Assembly (NCBI GenBank): GCA_944800085.1
Contig: CALYLO010000008.1
Coordinates: 124,001 to 188,000 of the forward strand
Direction of reading: 5' to 3'
Source of the DNA: Paenibacillus melissococcoides
GTDB taxonomy: Bacteria > Bacillota > Bacilli > Paenibacillales > Paenibacillaceae
Length of the DNA stretch: 64,000 bases
Shown: in pieces, positions 8,099 to 15,735 of the stretch
How positions within the stretch are numbered: position 1 is the first letter of the stretch
Layout: each line of letters opens with the position of its first letter
The notes under the pieces: generated by a model
Database searches by the model: none
Told to the model about the DNA's origin: nothing
What the model saw: only the letters and a program-made list of their open reading frames with translations
Program-made: the position numbers and the translations under genes

Positions 8099-9051
8099 AG
8101 AAAGCGATGTTTTTGAATGTATTGACTTCTATGCATGCCGGCGGAGGCAGCGAGCTAAGTGTCGTGGATCTGCCTATTCAACGGGAAGGACACACTGGTT
8201 TTCCCAAGATCGAAGCATCCAGTCTGAAAGGAAGCCTGAGAAGTGTTGCCCGGCATCGCTTCGAGAAGAGTACGATGGATCAAATATTTGGTTCAGATGA
8301 TTTGGAAAACAGGGAGGATACGGAAAACAAGTTCGCGTCGGCTGTCGCCTTCTCGGACGCCCGCTTGTTGTTTTTCCCGGTTCGTTCAGCAAAAGGGGTG
8401 TTCGCCTTTGTCACCTGCCCGATGGTGCTTCGCCGTTTTTTCGATGATATGGAATTGGCGGGGATCGGCGAATTGGCGCAGCGTTTTGCGTTAACGCCTT
8501 GTCCCCTCGTGGCAGAGGGAAGCGCCTTGGTGCTGAAAGACAACAACAAAAAAACCGTGATGTTGGAGGAATATGTTTACGATGTTGCGGAGGAGCAAGG
8601 GGATGAGGCGCCTTTTGGAGCTTTCCTGGATCGGTTGTTGAAGGTCATGCCGTGCAATGAGTTGCTCCAGAATCGGCTAAAAACGAATGCGATTCTGGTG
8701 TCGGATGATGATTTTTCCGACTTTGTCCGCATGTCAACCGAGGTGGTCACTCGGATTAGGATAAATAATGACTCAGGAACAGTCAAGGGCGGGGCATTAT
8801 TTAATGAAGAGTACTTGCCGTCTGAAAGCGTCCTGTACAGCCTTCTCTTCATCGCGGACGCGTATCAACCCCAATCCGGGCATCTGCAAGGTGCAGAGAC
8901 GGTTGCATCGCCACGCACACAGGCTGCGGAGCTTGCCGAACAATTGAAAGAATGTATTCCGCCGACATTCCAGATCGGAGCCAATCAGACTTTAGGGAAG
9001 GGCTTTGTCGCATGCCAGCTTGTACCCGGAGGTGGGGCAGATGTCCAATAA
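8086..9051 (+). CDS. cmr4: Type III-B RNA-cleaving backbone subunit Cmr4
   Basis: A 321-residue Cas7-like RAMP protein. It shows MHAGGG and VVDLPIQREGHTGFP, then ASSLKGSLRS, the Cmr4 signature. Asp28 in VVDLP is the equivalent of the target-RNA-cleaving aspartate of known Cmr4 proteins, so ribonuclease activity is expected. Cmr4 forms the helical backbone and cuts target RNA at 6-nt intervals (family knowledge). The start is GTG at 8086, six to nine bases after AAGGAGG; a nearby ATG at 8078 is out of frame. It overlaps both cmr3 and cmr5. Confidence 0.95.
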   Translation: MYKIKKAMFLNVLTSMHAGGGSELSVVDLPIQREGHTGFPKIEASSLKGSLRSVARHRFEKSTMDQIFGSDDLENREDTENKFASAVAFSDARLLFFPVRSAKGVFAFVTCPMVLRRFFDDMELAGIGELAQRFALTPCPLVAEGSALVLKDNNKKTVMLEEYVYDVAEEQGDEAPFGAFLDRLLKVMPCNELLQNRLKTNAILVSDDDFSDFVRMSTEVVTRIRINNDSGTVKGGALFNEEYLPSESVLYSLLFIADAYQPQSGHLQGAETVASPRTQAAELAEQLKECIPPTFQIGANQTLGKGFVACQLVPGGGADVQ

Positions 9052-9448
9052 ATTGGAAAACGGCAGAGCGCTGTTTGCCTATGAGAAAGTTAACCTGGCT
9101 GCGAAAAAGAACTATGCCAAGGAGTATCGGGCGCTGGTTCGGGCATTGCCGGCCATGATACATACGAACGGATTCGGAGCTGCCGTCGGATTTTTATTTT
9201 CCAAAAGCAACAAAAAAAACGGGAAGGGGGCAGACAGTCCTCACCAGGCGGTGCTAATAGTTCTCGCAGAGTGGTTGAAAAGGCAAGGAATGATCGAGAA
9301 TCCGAATCCGGATTTTTTGATGAAGGCCATTACCGAACAATCGAGAGACGGCTACAAACGGATGACGCGAGAAACGATGAGTCTGGTGATGTGGATGAAA
9401 CGCTTTGCAGAAGGGATGATTGAAGGTGACGCGGGATCAGTCGAATAA
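9041..9448 (+). CDS. cmr5: Type III-B small subunit Cmr5
   Basis: A 135-residue, mostly helical protein, typical in size for Cmr5. It has the family pattern of an early helix (FAYEKV), YRALVRALPAMIHTNGFGAAVGFLFSK split across two helices, and a C-terminal LVMWMKRFAEGM helix. Cmr5 forms the minor filament beside the Cmr4 backbone. The ATG at 9041 is preferred over an in-frame ATG at 9005 because GGAGGTGG (9028-9035) precedes it at normal distance. It overlaps cmr4 by 11 bases and cmr6 by about 29. Confidence 0.88.
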   Translation: MSNKLENGRALFAYEKVNLAAKKNYAKEYRALVRALPAMIHTNGFGAAVGFLFSKSNKKNGKGADSPHQAVLIVLAEWLKRQGMIENPNPDFLMKAITEQSRDGYKRMTRETMSLVMWMKRFAEGMIEGDAGSVE

Positions 9449-10304
9449 CCGTAATCATAAAAGTCATAAAGATGAAAAGCGTAAAGATGAAAACCATAAT
9501 GATGGCAAAGGGTTTCTTCCAAAGGATACAGAGGAATTTATTAAAAATGCAAAAATCGATAACCTATTCTTGAGTCTCTATCGGTTGCCTCGCAAAAAAA
9601 TAATAAAAGGTAAGGTTTCGATTGAGCCGCATGGTTATATTGCTTTGCAGAAGGAATTTCAATCGCGTGGCAAGACGACTATTGAGACGATCCTGAAGTC
9701 CCTTCGCAACCGGATGGAGCGGTTTGCGCAACAGTTTCCCAGCGGGATTCCTCCATTGCAATATGAGCCTGCCGACAAACTGTTGCTGGGCATCGGAGCG
9801 CTGTCGCCCTATAGCAATATTTTGCTGATGACGCTTCATCCCGTCTATGGGATTCCTTATATCCCGAGCAGTTCCTTGAAGGGAGCCGTTCGCCATTGCT
9901 GGATTCAAGAGAGGCATGAAGGCAGTGAAAGCGAAGCGCTGAAGGATGCTCTGTTTGTGAAATGCTTTGGCACGGGTGCTGAGAATGAGGACGCTGTGGC
10001 CGGGAAACTTATTTTTTTTGATGCGTTTCCTGCACCATCTTACACGATCGTTCTCGATGTACAGACGCCACATTTCAAAGGCTATTATGAAACCAAAGGG
10101 GAGGAGCAGCCAACGGATGCGATATCTCCCGTCCCTATCTTCATTCCGGCGGTCACGAAGACGAAGTTTACGATTTTCATTGGTTCTGCAGAGGGGTTGC
10201 TTGCAGAGCAAGAGATAAGCGAAGTGCGCAAGATGGTCGAGAAGACATTAAGCGAATATGGCTTGGGGGCGAAGACGGCTCTCGGTTACGGGCTGGGAAA
10301 ATAG
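9420..10304 (+). CDS. cmr6: Type III-B RAMP protein Cmr6
   Basis: A 294-residue RAMP protein. Its C-terminal half has YIPSSSLKGAVRH, then DVQTPHFKGYY followed by PVPIFIPAV, and ends GLGAKTALGYGLGK, all typical of Cmr6, which caps the Cmr filament near the 3' end of the crRNA. The first ~40 residues are highly charged and low in complexity (NNRNHKSHKDEKRKDENHNDG), unusual for the family. The start is uncertain: TTG at 9420 follows AGAAGGG closely, and GTG at 9426 is an alternative. It is the last gene of the operon, with a hairpin terminator about 80 bases downstream. Confidence 0.9.
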   Translation: MKVTRDQSNNRNHKSHKDEKRKDENHNDGKGFLPKDTEEFIKNAKIDNLFLSLYRLPRKKIIKGKVSIEPHGYIALQKEFQSRGKTTIETILKSLRNRMERFAQQFPSGIPPLQYEPADKLLLGIGALSPYSNILLMTLHPVYGIPYIPSSSLKGAVRHCWIQERHEGSESEALKDALFVKCFGTGAENEDAVAGKLIFFDAFPAPSYTIVLDVQTPHFKGYYETKGEEQPTDAISPVPIFIPAVTKTKFTIFIGSAEGLLAEQEISEVRKMVEKTLSEYGLGAKTALGYGLGK

Positions 10305-10385
10305 CAAGGGCTAGCGATTCAGGACACAAAGCAGCTGCTGCCAAGGCGCTGCGGATATTACAGCAGTATATCTCTCAATCATAAG

Positions 10386-10424
10386 AGGGGCATTCCGCCG
10401 CATCATGTCGGCTCGAATGCCCCT
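10386..10424. terminator. Terminator between cmr operon and etfA
   Basis: A perfect 10-bp stem, AGGGGCATTC (10386-10395) and GAATGCCCCT (10415-10424), followed by TTGTT, lies between convergent cmr6 and etfA. The position suggests it serves both directions. Confidence 0.7.
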
Positions 10425-10441
10425 TGTTCATATGGCGATGG

Positions 10442-11422
10442 CTACGCCTGCAGCGCCTGCTTGAACTGCTCGGTCAGAAGCGGCACGACCTCGAACAGAT
10501 CGCCGACGATGCCATAGTCGGCGATCTGGAAGATCGGCGCTTCCGGATCCTTGTTAATCGCGATGATGACGCGCGATTGGCTCATGCCGGCCACATGCTG
10601 GATCGCGCCGCTGATGCCGCAGGCGATGTACAGCTCCGGCGTGACGACCTTGCCGGTCTGGCCGATTTGGAGCGCATAGTCGCAATAGCCCGCATCGCAT
10701 GCCCCGCGGGAAGCGCCGACGGCGCCGCCCAAGACCTCGGCCAGCTCCTCCAGCGGCTTGAAGCCGTCCGCGCTGCGGACGCCCCGGCCGCCGGAGACAA
10801 TGATTTTCGCTTCGCTCAAATCCATCTTGCCGGCCGTGTTCTGCACCACCTCGCGAATGACGGCGGCCAGCGGCGGCTCGGGGTACGCGATGGCCGATAC
10901 CGGGGCGGTCCGGCCCTCTTCGGCTGCCGGCGGCTGGATATTGTTCGGCCGGATGGTGACAATCCACGGGCCCGCCAGGAACTTTTTCTTCTCCATCGCT
11001 TTGCCTGCATACAGCGGGCGGGTGAATAACAGCTCGCCGCTGCCGTCCGCCTCAATGGCGATGACATCGGAGATCTGTCCCGCGCCTAATGCGGCGGCCA
11101 ATTGCGGAGCCAAATCTTTGCCCTGCGCGGTATGGCCGAAGAATACGCCATCCGGCTTCGCTTCCTGCACGATGGCCTGCAGCGCCGCAAAATAAGCTTC
11201 CGGATGATAATGAATAAGAGCGGAATGCTCTACGGTATAAATATGATCCACGCCATAGGGGGCCAGATCGGCTGCATAGCGCGCTGCCTCCGCCCCTATC
11301 ACGGCTGCGGCCACGGTGCCGCCATCGCCTGCGGCCATGCGGGCCGCGCTGATCGCTTCATAGGATACCTGCCGGAGAACGCCGCCTTTCGTCTCGGCTA
11401 CGACAAGAATCGTTTTGGACAT
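10442..11422 (-). CDS. etfA: Electron transfer flavoprotein alpha subunit
   Basis: A 326-residue protein with N-terminal EtfAB domain (GHTAQGKDLAPQLAAALGAG near residue 100) and the C-terminal FAD-binding domain (SGGRGVRS, then QIGQTGKVV, ISGAIQHVAGM and NKDPEAPIF). It pairs with EtfB and accepts electrons from acyl-CoA dehydrogenase. It lies about 100 bases downstream of etfB on the same strand and opposite the fad genes whose product (FadE) it serves. FadF, encoded nearby, is the likely electron acceptor. Confidence 0.96.
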   Translation of the reverse strand: MSKTILVVAETKGGVLRQVSYEAISAARMAAGDGGTVAAAVIGAEAARYAADLAPYGVDHIYTVEHSALIHYHPEAYFAALQAIVQEAKPDGVFFGHTAQGKDLAPQLAAALGAGQISDVIAIEADGSGELLFTRPLYAGKAMEKKKFLAGPWIVTIRPNNIQPPAAEEGRTAPVSAIAYPEPPLAAVIREVVQNTAGKMDLSEAKIIVSGGRGVRSADGFKPLEELAEVLGGAVGASRGACDAGYCDYALQIGQTGKVVTPELYIACGISGAIQHVAGMSQSRVIIAINKDPEAPIFQIADYGIVGDLFEVVPLLTEQFKQALQA

Positions 11423-11524
11423 AGTATATCCGCCTCCTCGGGAATATGGGTCTGCTCAAAAAAACGTTTTGAACATGTACTGCTACCTACTGCTAACGGC
11501 AGCCCAGCCTGAACAAGACACCGG

Positions 11525-12283
11525 CTATACGACCTTGGCTTCCGTTCGCAATAGCCGGAACAGCTCCTGCGCCTGCGCCGCCGGCTCGCCGGAGATCAGC
11601 TTGCCCGCCTGCCGCTGCGGAGGCAGGAACAGCTCCGCCTGCGCGGTGCGCGCCTCGGCGGTGACGCCGAAATCGTCCAGCGTCAGCTCGCGAAGCGGCT
11701 TCTTCTTCGCCTTCATAATGCCCTGCAGCGAAGGATAGCGCGGCTCGTTCAGCCCTTGCTGGGCGGTGAACAGCGCCGGAAGCGGCAGCTCCACGACCTC
11801 GGTGTCTCCTTCGGCATCCCGGGAGCAGATGGCGCGCCCGTCGGCGATCTCCAGCTTCGTAATGGCCGACACATGCGGAATGCCGAGCAGCTTTGCTATC
11901 CGCACCGCCACTTGGCCCGCGCCGTTGTCGACCGAGAAGTTGCCTCCCAGCACGAGGTCGGCGGATTCCGTCCCGACGAAGGCGGCCAAGGCTTGCGCGA
12001 CGGCATGTTCGTCCGTGCCGATGCGCTCGTCGTTGATCAAGACCGCTTCGTCGGCGCCCATGGCGAGCGCGGTGCGAAGGGCCTCGGTTGCCCGGTCGGA
12101 CCCCACGGATACGACAGTGACTTTGCCCCCTTGATCATCGCGGATGCGAATCGCTTCCTCGACCGCATACTCGTCATAGGGGTTAAGCACGAATTTGACA
12201 TCGTCGTCCACGACTTTGCCGTTTTCGATGACGATCTTTTCCTCCGTATCGAATGTCTGCTTGACTAATACGATGATATTCAT
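11525..12283 (-). CDS. etfB: Electron transfer flavoprotein beta subunit
   Basis: A 252-residue protein starting MNIIVLVKQTFDTE, with the EtfB features NPYDEYAVEEAIRI and GADEAVLI, and the ETF-beta signature region around YPSLQGIMKAKKKPL near residue 190. With EtfA it shuttles electrons from acyl-CoA oxidation to the respiratory chain. It is first in the etfB-etfA pair, about 200 bases from fadR on the same strand. The ribosome-binding site AAAGGGG lies just upstream of the ATG. Confidence 0.96.
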   Translation of the reverse strand: MNIIVLVKQTFDTEEKIVIENGKVVDDDVKFVLNPYDEYAVEEAIRIRDDQGGKVTVVSVGSDRATEALRTALAMGADEAVLINDERIGTDEHAVAQALAAFVGTESADLVLGGNFSVDNGAGQVAVRIAKLLGIPHVSAITKLEIADGRAICSRDAEGDTEVVELPLPALFTAQQGLNEPRYPSLQGIMKAKKKPLRELTLDDFGVTAEARTAQAELFLPPQRQAGKLISGEPAAQAQELFRLLRTEAKVV

Positions 12284-12418
12284 CGTTCATTGCCCCTTTC
12301 GCTTGATTACCATGCAGGAAAGTGGAAAGTGCAATTCTGGATGAAGGGATGAAGCGCGCGTGGTGATTTTCCCCATGGCGGATAATTATAAGTATTTCTT
12401 TCATGGTTCAAAAAGTTC

Positions 12419-12464
12419 AAAAAGTGCGGTTTTCAGAGTCGAAAGGTTGAAAACCGGACTTTTT
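12419..12464. terminator. Terminator downstream of fadR
   Basis: A near-perfect inverted repeat, AAAAAGTGCGGTTTTCA (12419-12435) and TGAAAACCGGACTTTTT (12448-12464), carries A- and T-tracts on both sides. It follows the minus-strand fadR stop directly, in front of etfB. Confidence 0.75.
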
Positions 12465-12481
12465 CAAAACCTCTAAAAAAC

Positions 12482-13066
12482 TTAGGCCTCCAGTCCTTTG
12501 AGGAAGAAGCCGACCATGCCATCCAACTGGCCGATGAGCGAATATTTCTGCCCGGAAATAAGCCAGGACGTCACGACTTCGTCCATGGAGCCGAAGATCA
12601 GCAGGCGGGTAAGCTTGACGTCGAGATCGGCACGGAACACTTTCTCTTCGATGCCTTGCACGATAATTTTTTCAATGAGCACAATGTATGGCTTAATGAT
12701 CTTACCGATTTCTTTGCGCAGCTCGAGCGAGCTTTGCCTCAGCTCGATTTGGGTGACGAAGGCAAGGTCCGGGTTATTCCCCAGTTCGGTAAAGTGAATT
12801 TCGCACACTTTGCGCAGCGCTTCCTTGGCTCCGGTCGTGTCTTCGAGGCTCGCGTGAAACTTGCCGATCAGCTCGCCAAGCTTCTCGCGGAACAAAGAAA
12901 TAAGGATATCCTCCTTTCGCTTGAAATAAAGATAGATCGTACCGTCAGCGACTCCGGCCGTTTTCGCAATCCTGGAAACTTGCGAACGGTGAAATCCGTG
13001 TTCGGCGAAGACTTTGACCGCTGCTTCGAGGATTTGGGAATATTTTTCTTTTTTCTGACTTGCCAT
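12482..13066 (-). CDS. fadR: TetR-family fatty-acid degradation repressor FadR
   Basis: A 194-residue TetR-family protein. The N-terminal helix-turn-helix (QILEAAVKVFAEHGFHRSQVSRIAKTAGVADG, in two helical blocks ending ...TIYLYFKRKEDIL) and the C-terminal ligand domain match Bacillus-type FadR, which releases its operator on binding long-chain acyl-CoA. It sits amid etfBA and the fad genes and faces a consensus FadR box. GAGGTGATT precedes the ATG. Its own promoter carries the operator just downstream of the -10 element, so autorepression is likely. Confidence 0.92.
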   Translation of the reverse strand: MASQKKEKYSQILEAAVKVFAEHGFHRSQVSRIAKTAGVADGTIYLYFKRKEDILISLFREKLGELIGKFHASLEDTTGAKEALRKVCEIHFTELGNNPDLAFVTQIELRQSSLELRKEIGKIIKPYIVLIEKIIVQGIEEKVFRADLDVKLTRLLIFGSMDEVVTSWLISGQKYSLIGQLDGMVGFFLKGLEA

Positions 13067-13100
13067 GGAATCACCTCGGTGCTAAAATGTGAATCACGAA

Positions 13101-13118
13101 TGAATGAACGCTCATTCA
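13101..13118. promoter_or_regulatory. FadR operator
   Basis: TGAATGAACGCTCATTCA is a 7-4-7 palindrome that matches the Bacillus subtilis FadR consensus TGAATGANTANTCATTCA except in the spacer. It lies between divergent fadR and fadF, about 6-23 bases past the predicted fadR transcription start. Confidence 0.88.
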
Positions 13119-13130
13119 TTTTCTGCTGAT

Positions 13131-13159
13131 ATCATAAAATAGAACCGGATCCTTGTCAA
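13131..13159 (-). promoter_or_regulatory. Sigma-A promoter of fadR
   Basis: On the minus strand, TTGACA (13159-13154), a 17-base spacer and TATGAT (13136-13131) form a near-consensus promoter. The FadR operator lies immediately downstream, placed to block it. Confidence 0.8.
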
Positions 13160-13274
13160 TGATTGGATCGGAAACCGGGGATTCGCCCAGCGGAAGAGCA
13201 GCGGTATGAGCGCGCTGAAAGCGCTTGCCGCGATGAGTTCATTCATTTGCAAAAGGGGAAAGGAGATGGTTCCG

Positions 13275-15449
13275 ATGCCGGGAGCGATCGTGCAGCTCGT
13301 CCTGTTTTTAGCCGTCACGGGACTCGGCGTCTACGCGTTCGCCAAAGCGGTCATTCACCGGTATATGTATGTGAAGCTGGGGCAGCCGGTGGAATGGGGC
13401 GGGCGCGCGAAGCGCAATTTGCGCGACTTTGCGGTTCAAGTGTTCGGTCAGACAAAGCTGCTCAAGGATAAGAAGAGCGGTCTGATGCACATTGTCATTT
13501 TTTATGGGTTCATCATTTTGCAAGTCGGTGCGCTGGATATTATTTATAAAGGATTGTCCGGCCGCCCGCTTCCGATTCCCGGCTATGAGGCATTCGTGCT
13601 GCTGCAGGAAGTGACGGTGACGCTGGTGCTTGCCGCCATGGGATATGCCGCTTACCGCCGGTACGGCGAGAAGCTGGATCGGTTGAAGCGCGGATGGAAG
13701 CCGTCCATCGTCGTCTTCTTCATCTTCTCGCTTATGCTGTCGGTCTTGCTGACGATGGCGTTCGAGCGTCTTGTCGAAGGGAAGGGCTTCTCGCCTTACG
13801 CGCCGATTGCGTCTCTCATCACGATGCCGCTTCAAGGCATGTCCCAGACCGCCGCGGAGGTGCTGTACATGGCGTGCTGGTGGGCGCATCTGCTTATATT
13901 GCTTGCATTTCTCGTTTATGTGCCCCAGAGCAAGCATTTTCATCTGTTATCGGCTCCGGTCAACCTGCTGCTGCGCCGCACCGAGCCTGTCGGCCGCTTG
14001 CGGAAGCTGGATCTGGAGGATGAAGAAGCGGAATCATTCGGCGCCGGCAAAGTGGAGGATTTCACCCAAAAGCAGCTGATCGATTTGTATGCTTGTGTCG
14101 AATGCGGGCGCTGCACGAACGTCTGCCCGGCGGCGGGAACGGGCAAATGGCTGTCGCCCATGCACATGATCGTCAAGCTTCGCGATCATTTAACAGAGAA
14201 GGGAGCGGCCGTCACCTCGCGTTCGCCCTGGATTCCGTCCTTCGTGTTCTCATCGAACGGCACGCACGGCATGCGGGCGGACGGACTGGATCTCGGCGAG
14301 TGGCAGGGGGAGGGCGTGACCGACATCGGACCGACCATGCGGGCGCAAGCCACGGCGTGGCAGACGGCGGCAGATCGCGCTCCGGGCGAGCTGGAGCTGA
14401 TCGGCGACGTCATGTCGGAAGCCGAGCTCTGGGCCTGCACGACGTGCCGCAACTGCGAAGACCAATGCCCTGTCGGCAACGAGCACGTCGACAAAATCGT
14501 CGACATGCGCCGCTATCTCGTGCTGACGCAGGGAAGCATGCCGCATGACGGACAGCGGGCGCTGCAAAATATCGAGCGCCAGGGGAATCCGTGGGGCATC
14601 AGCCGCAGCGACCGGGCCAAATGGGTGCGCGAGGTCGATCCCGAAGGCATGCTGCATGTGCCGACCGTGAAGGAGAACCCGGATTTCGACATCCTGCTGT
14701 TCGTCGGCTCGATGGGCTCGTACGACAACCGCAGCCGCAAGGTGACGCGCTCGTTCGTGCGGCTGATGAACGAGGCCGGCGTGAACTTCGCCATTCTCGG
14801 CAACGAGGAGAAGAACTCGGGCGATACCCCGCGGCGCATGGGCAATGAATTTTTGTTCCAGCAGTTGTGCGAGGAGAATATCGCCATATTCCAGAAATAT
14901 AACGTGCGCAAGATCGTTACAGCCTGTCCGCATACCTACAACACGTTGAAAAATGAATATCCCGAATTTGGCCTGGAGGCCGAAGTTTTTCATCATAGCG
15001 AGCTGCTTGACGAGCTGGTCCGGACCGGGAAGCTCGTTCCGCGCCATGAGGTGGAGGAGCGCATCACGTATCACGATTCCTGCTATCTGGGCCGTTACAA
15101 CGGCGTCTATGAACAGCCGCGCAACGTGCTGCGGGCCATCAAGGGAGTCACGCTGCTGGAGATGGAGCGCAGCCGCGAGAATGGCATGTGCTGCGGGGCC
15201 GGCGGCGGCATGATGTGGATGGAGGAGACGGCGGGCAAGCGCGTCAACCTGGCCCGCACGGAGCAGGCGCTGGCCACGAAGCCGACTGTCATTTCCTCGG
15301 CCTGCCCGTACTGCCTGACAATGATGGAAGACGGCACGAAGCTGCTGGAGGCGGAAGAAGCGGTGCAGACGCGCGACATCGCCGAAATTTTGGAGCTGGC
15401 CGTGTTCGGTTCCGTGAAATCGGACGACAGGCAGCCGGTTTCCGTCTAA
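13275..15449 (+). CDS. fadF: Membrane-bound Fe-S oxidoreductase of fatty-acid oxidation (FadF-like)
   Basis: A protein of about 724 residues. The N-terminal part has five or so membrane segments (for example IVQLVLFLAVTGLGVYAF and IVVFFIFSLMLSVLL). Two 4Fe-4S clusters follow (CVECGRCTNVCP starting near Cys274 and CTTCRNCEDQCP near Cys388). Two CCG-type domains come last (CPHTYNT, YHDSCYLGRYN, GMCCGAGGG). It resembles heterodisulfide-reductase-like FadF, thought to take electrons from EtfAB to quinone. ATG 13275 is preferred because AAAGGAG (13259-13265) abuts the ATG at 13266 but is well spaced from 13275. It is divergent from fadR and heads the fad cluster. Confidence 0.9.
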   Translation: MPGAIVQLVLFLAVTGLGVYAFAKAVIHRYMYVKLGQPVEWGGRAKRNLRDFAVQVFGQTKLLKDKKSGLMHIVIFYGFIILQVGALDIIYKGLSGRPLPIPGYEAFVLLQEVTVTLVLAAMGYAAYRRYGEKLDRLKRGWKPSIVVFFIFSLMLSVLLTMAFERLVEGKGFSPYAPIASLITMPLQGMSQTAAEVLYMACWWAHLLILLAFLVYVPQSKHFHLLSAPVNLLLRRTEPVGRLRKLDLEDEEAESFGAGKVEDFTQKQLIDLYACVECGRCTNVCPAAGTGKWLSPMHMIVKLRDHLTEKGAAVTSRSPWIPSFVFSSNGTHGMRADGLDLGEWQGEGVTDIGPTMRAQATAWQTAADRAPGELELIGDVMSEAELWACTTCRNCEDQCPVGNEHVDKIVDMRRYLVLTQGSMPHDGQRALQNIERQGNPWGISRSDRAKWVREVDPEGMLHVPTVKENPDFDILLFVGSMGSYDNRSRKVTRSFVRLMNEAGVNFAILGNEEKNSGDTPRRMGNEFLFQQLCEENIAIFQKYNVRKIVTACPHTYNTLKNEYPEFGLEAEVFHHSELLDELVRTGKLVPRHEVEERITYHDSCYLGRYNGVYEQPRNVLRAIKGVTLLEMERSRENGMCCGAGGGMMWMEETAGKRVNLARTEQALATKPTVISSACPYCLTMMEDGTKLLEAEEAVQTRDIAEILELAVFGSVKSDDRQPVSV

Positions 15450-15735
15450 AGGGATAACACAAAGCATCTTTTTTGTCATGGAAAGTCATTGAAAGTCATT
15501 AAAAGCTATCAAACAATCTCTTCTTATGTAATCGCAAAAAAACCTCTAAGATGCAACACCGCCAATGATTATCGCCAACCAAGACCTACCCAATATATTC
15601 ATTCATCTATGCGTCAACATCAAGCATACCCAAGTACCTGCTTCAGCAGGGGCATCCAGAGCAAGCCAACCGCATATGTAACGTTGTTCTCATCATGTGA
15701 AACACAGACCATTTCAATTTGGGAGGGACTCGCAT

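Noticed and set aside
10424..11029. Plus-strand frame of 201 codons opposite etfA
   Set aside because: Shadow of etfA with low-complexity composition; no site and no domain.
13239..13245. TCATTCA as a second FadR operator before fadF; a similar half site near 15600
   Set aside because: Only one arm of the palindrome is present at each place, so binding is doubtful.
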